Shown here in pieces: positions 63,687 through 64,000 of a stretch of DNA of 64,000 bases. A model generated the notes under the pieces. That model did no database searches. It was not told the DNA's origin and saw only the letters and a program-made list of their open reading frames with translations. The stretch is from Oikopleura dioica (taxonomy: Eukaryota; Chordata; Appendicularia; Copelata; Oikopleuridae), in contig OU015568.1 of the NCBI GenBank assembly GCA_907165135.1, forward strand, positions 13,772,501-13,836,500, given 5' to 3'. The position numbers and the translations under genes are program-made. Position 1 is the first letter of the stretch. The number at the start of each line of letters is the position of its first letter.

Positions 63687-64000
63687 TTATAAGGCATTGT
63701 GCAAACGGTCGTCACTAAATTTGGTAGCATTGATTTTCTGAGTTTCATGACGCCGTAAAGATTTGTGATGAGAATTATAGTCAGCCAGAACGTTGTCCCA
63801 ATACCGACGTATGAAAGCATTTGCTTCCATGATTTATTGCCGCTTGAAAGTGTAGAATTGAGATTTTCAATTTGAGAATAATTATGTAACTTACTGTTTT
63901 TTGAAAAGCTTGCCATAATCATCTGGCCTGTTTTTCCAGAGTTTGGAGTTAAGCGAAACAAGATACACATGCCCTTCCACCATTGCGAGTTTTCCATCGC
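63687..64000 (-). CDS. C-terminal exons of another kelch-like gene, cut by window edge
   Basis: At the right edge a minus-strand frame reads DGKLAMVEGHVYLVSLNSKL and ends at a GTAAG donor near 63890. A further segment (EANAFIRRYWDNVLADYNSH ... DDRLHNAL) ends TAA at 63687. The first resembles the kelch-like strand of the neighbour. Phase between the segments was not resolved. Confidence 0.35.

Overview
The window is larvacean tunicate DNA, almost certainly Oikopleura (dioica-like). The best evidence is two copies of a 40-nt trans-splicing leader followed by a 5' splice site, each next to a 5S rRNA gene, in a very compact genome with 35-60 bp introns. The host genes are typical chordate ones: GH1 glycosidase, GT31 galactosyltransferase, Gla-domain protein, axonemal dynein intermediate chain DNAI1, DUSP23-like protein and Wnt.

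The main object is one complete, very large Maverick/Polinton (adintovirus-like) element at 6352-47888, 41,537 bp. It has terminal inverted repeats beginning AG and ending CT and is flanked by a perfect 6-bp target duplication ATCCTC (6346-6351 and 47889-47894). It sits inside the first coding part of a minus-strand GH1 beta-glycosidase gene. The 5' piece (signal peptide and start of the catalytic domain) is at 47889-48041 and the rest at 4841-6351. Removing the element and one ATCCTC restores the frame exactly, so insertion looks recent.

Inside the element the core genes are protein-primed family B DNA polymerase (22626-26603), DDE integrase with a C-terminal DNA-binding region (16590-18578), FtsK/HerA packaging ATPase (15065-15804), a candidate double-jelly-roll major capsid protein (19032-20927), a possible penton-like protein (15789-16175), an Arg-rich protamine-like peptide (18579-18776) and a TPGKK-repeat basic protein (10494-11561). 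I see no adenain-type maturation protease. The left half is mostly plus strand and the right half minus strand, converging near 27.6-27.8 kb. The right arm holds about 15 unfamiliar genes: a 1215-aa spliced protein with a diverged ubiquitin-specific protease domain, PPxY-motif proteins, a mucin-like secreted protein, several membrane proteins and large disordered basic proteins. Nearly all carry short spliceosomal introns.

Less expected structure: three long stretches open in two sense frames, two of them crossing introns that keep both frames; subterminal arrays of TAAAATG motifs at about 54-bp spacing near both ends in the same orientation; a 515-bp expansion in the left TIR only; a 265-bp inverted-ended unit nested in both TIRs; 62-bp tandem repeats and an ATGGTAGCAAAA repeat around 35 kb; and tandemly duplicated gene pairs.

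Host flanks. Left (1-6351): intergenic DNA with a 49-bp minisatellite, then minus-strand secreted genes built from CTDPC modules, then the GH1 body. Right (47889-64000): the GH1 start; a 3.5-kb palindrome of 5S rRNA plus spliced-leader genes around a foldback element; GT31, Gla protein, DNAI1 and a Cys-rich gene on minus; DUSP23-like pseudophosphatase, a small conserved gene and Wnt (with a MITE in an intron) on plus; and a CPNGCPCP-type secreted gene on minus. Exon boundaries were read by eye from GT/AG sites and frame continuity.
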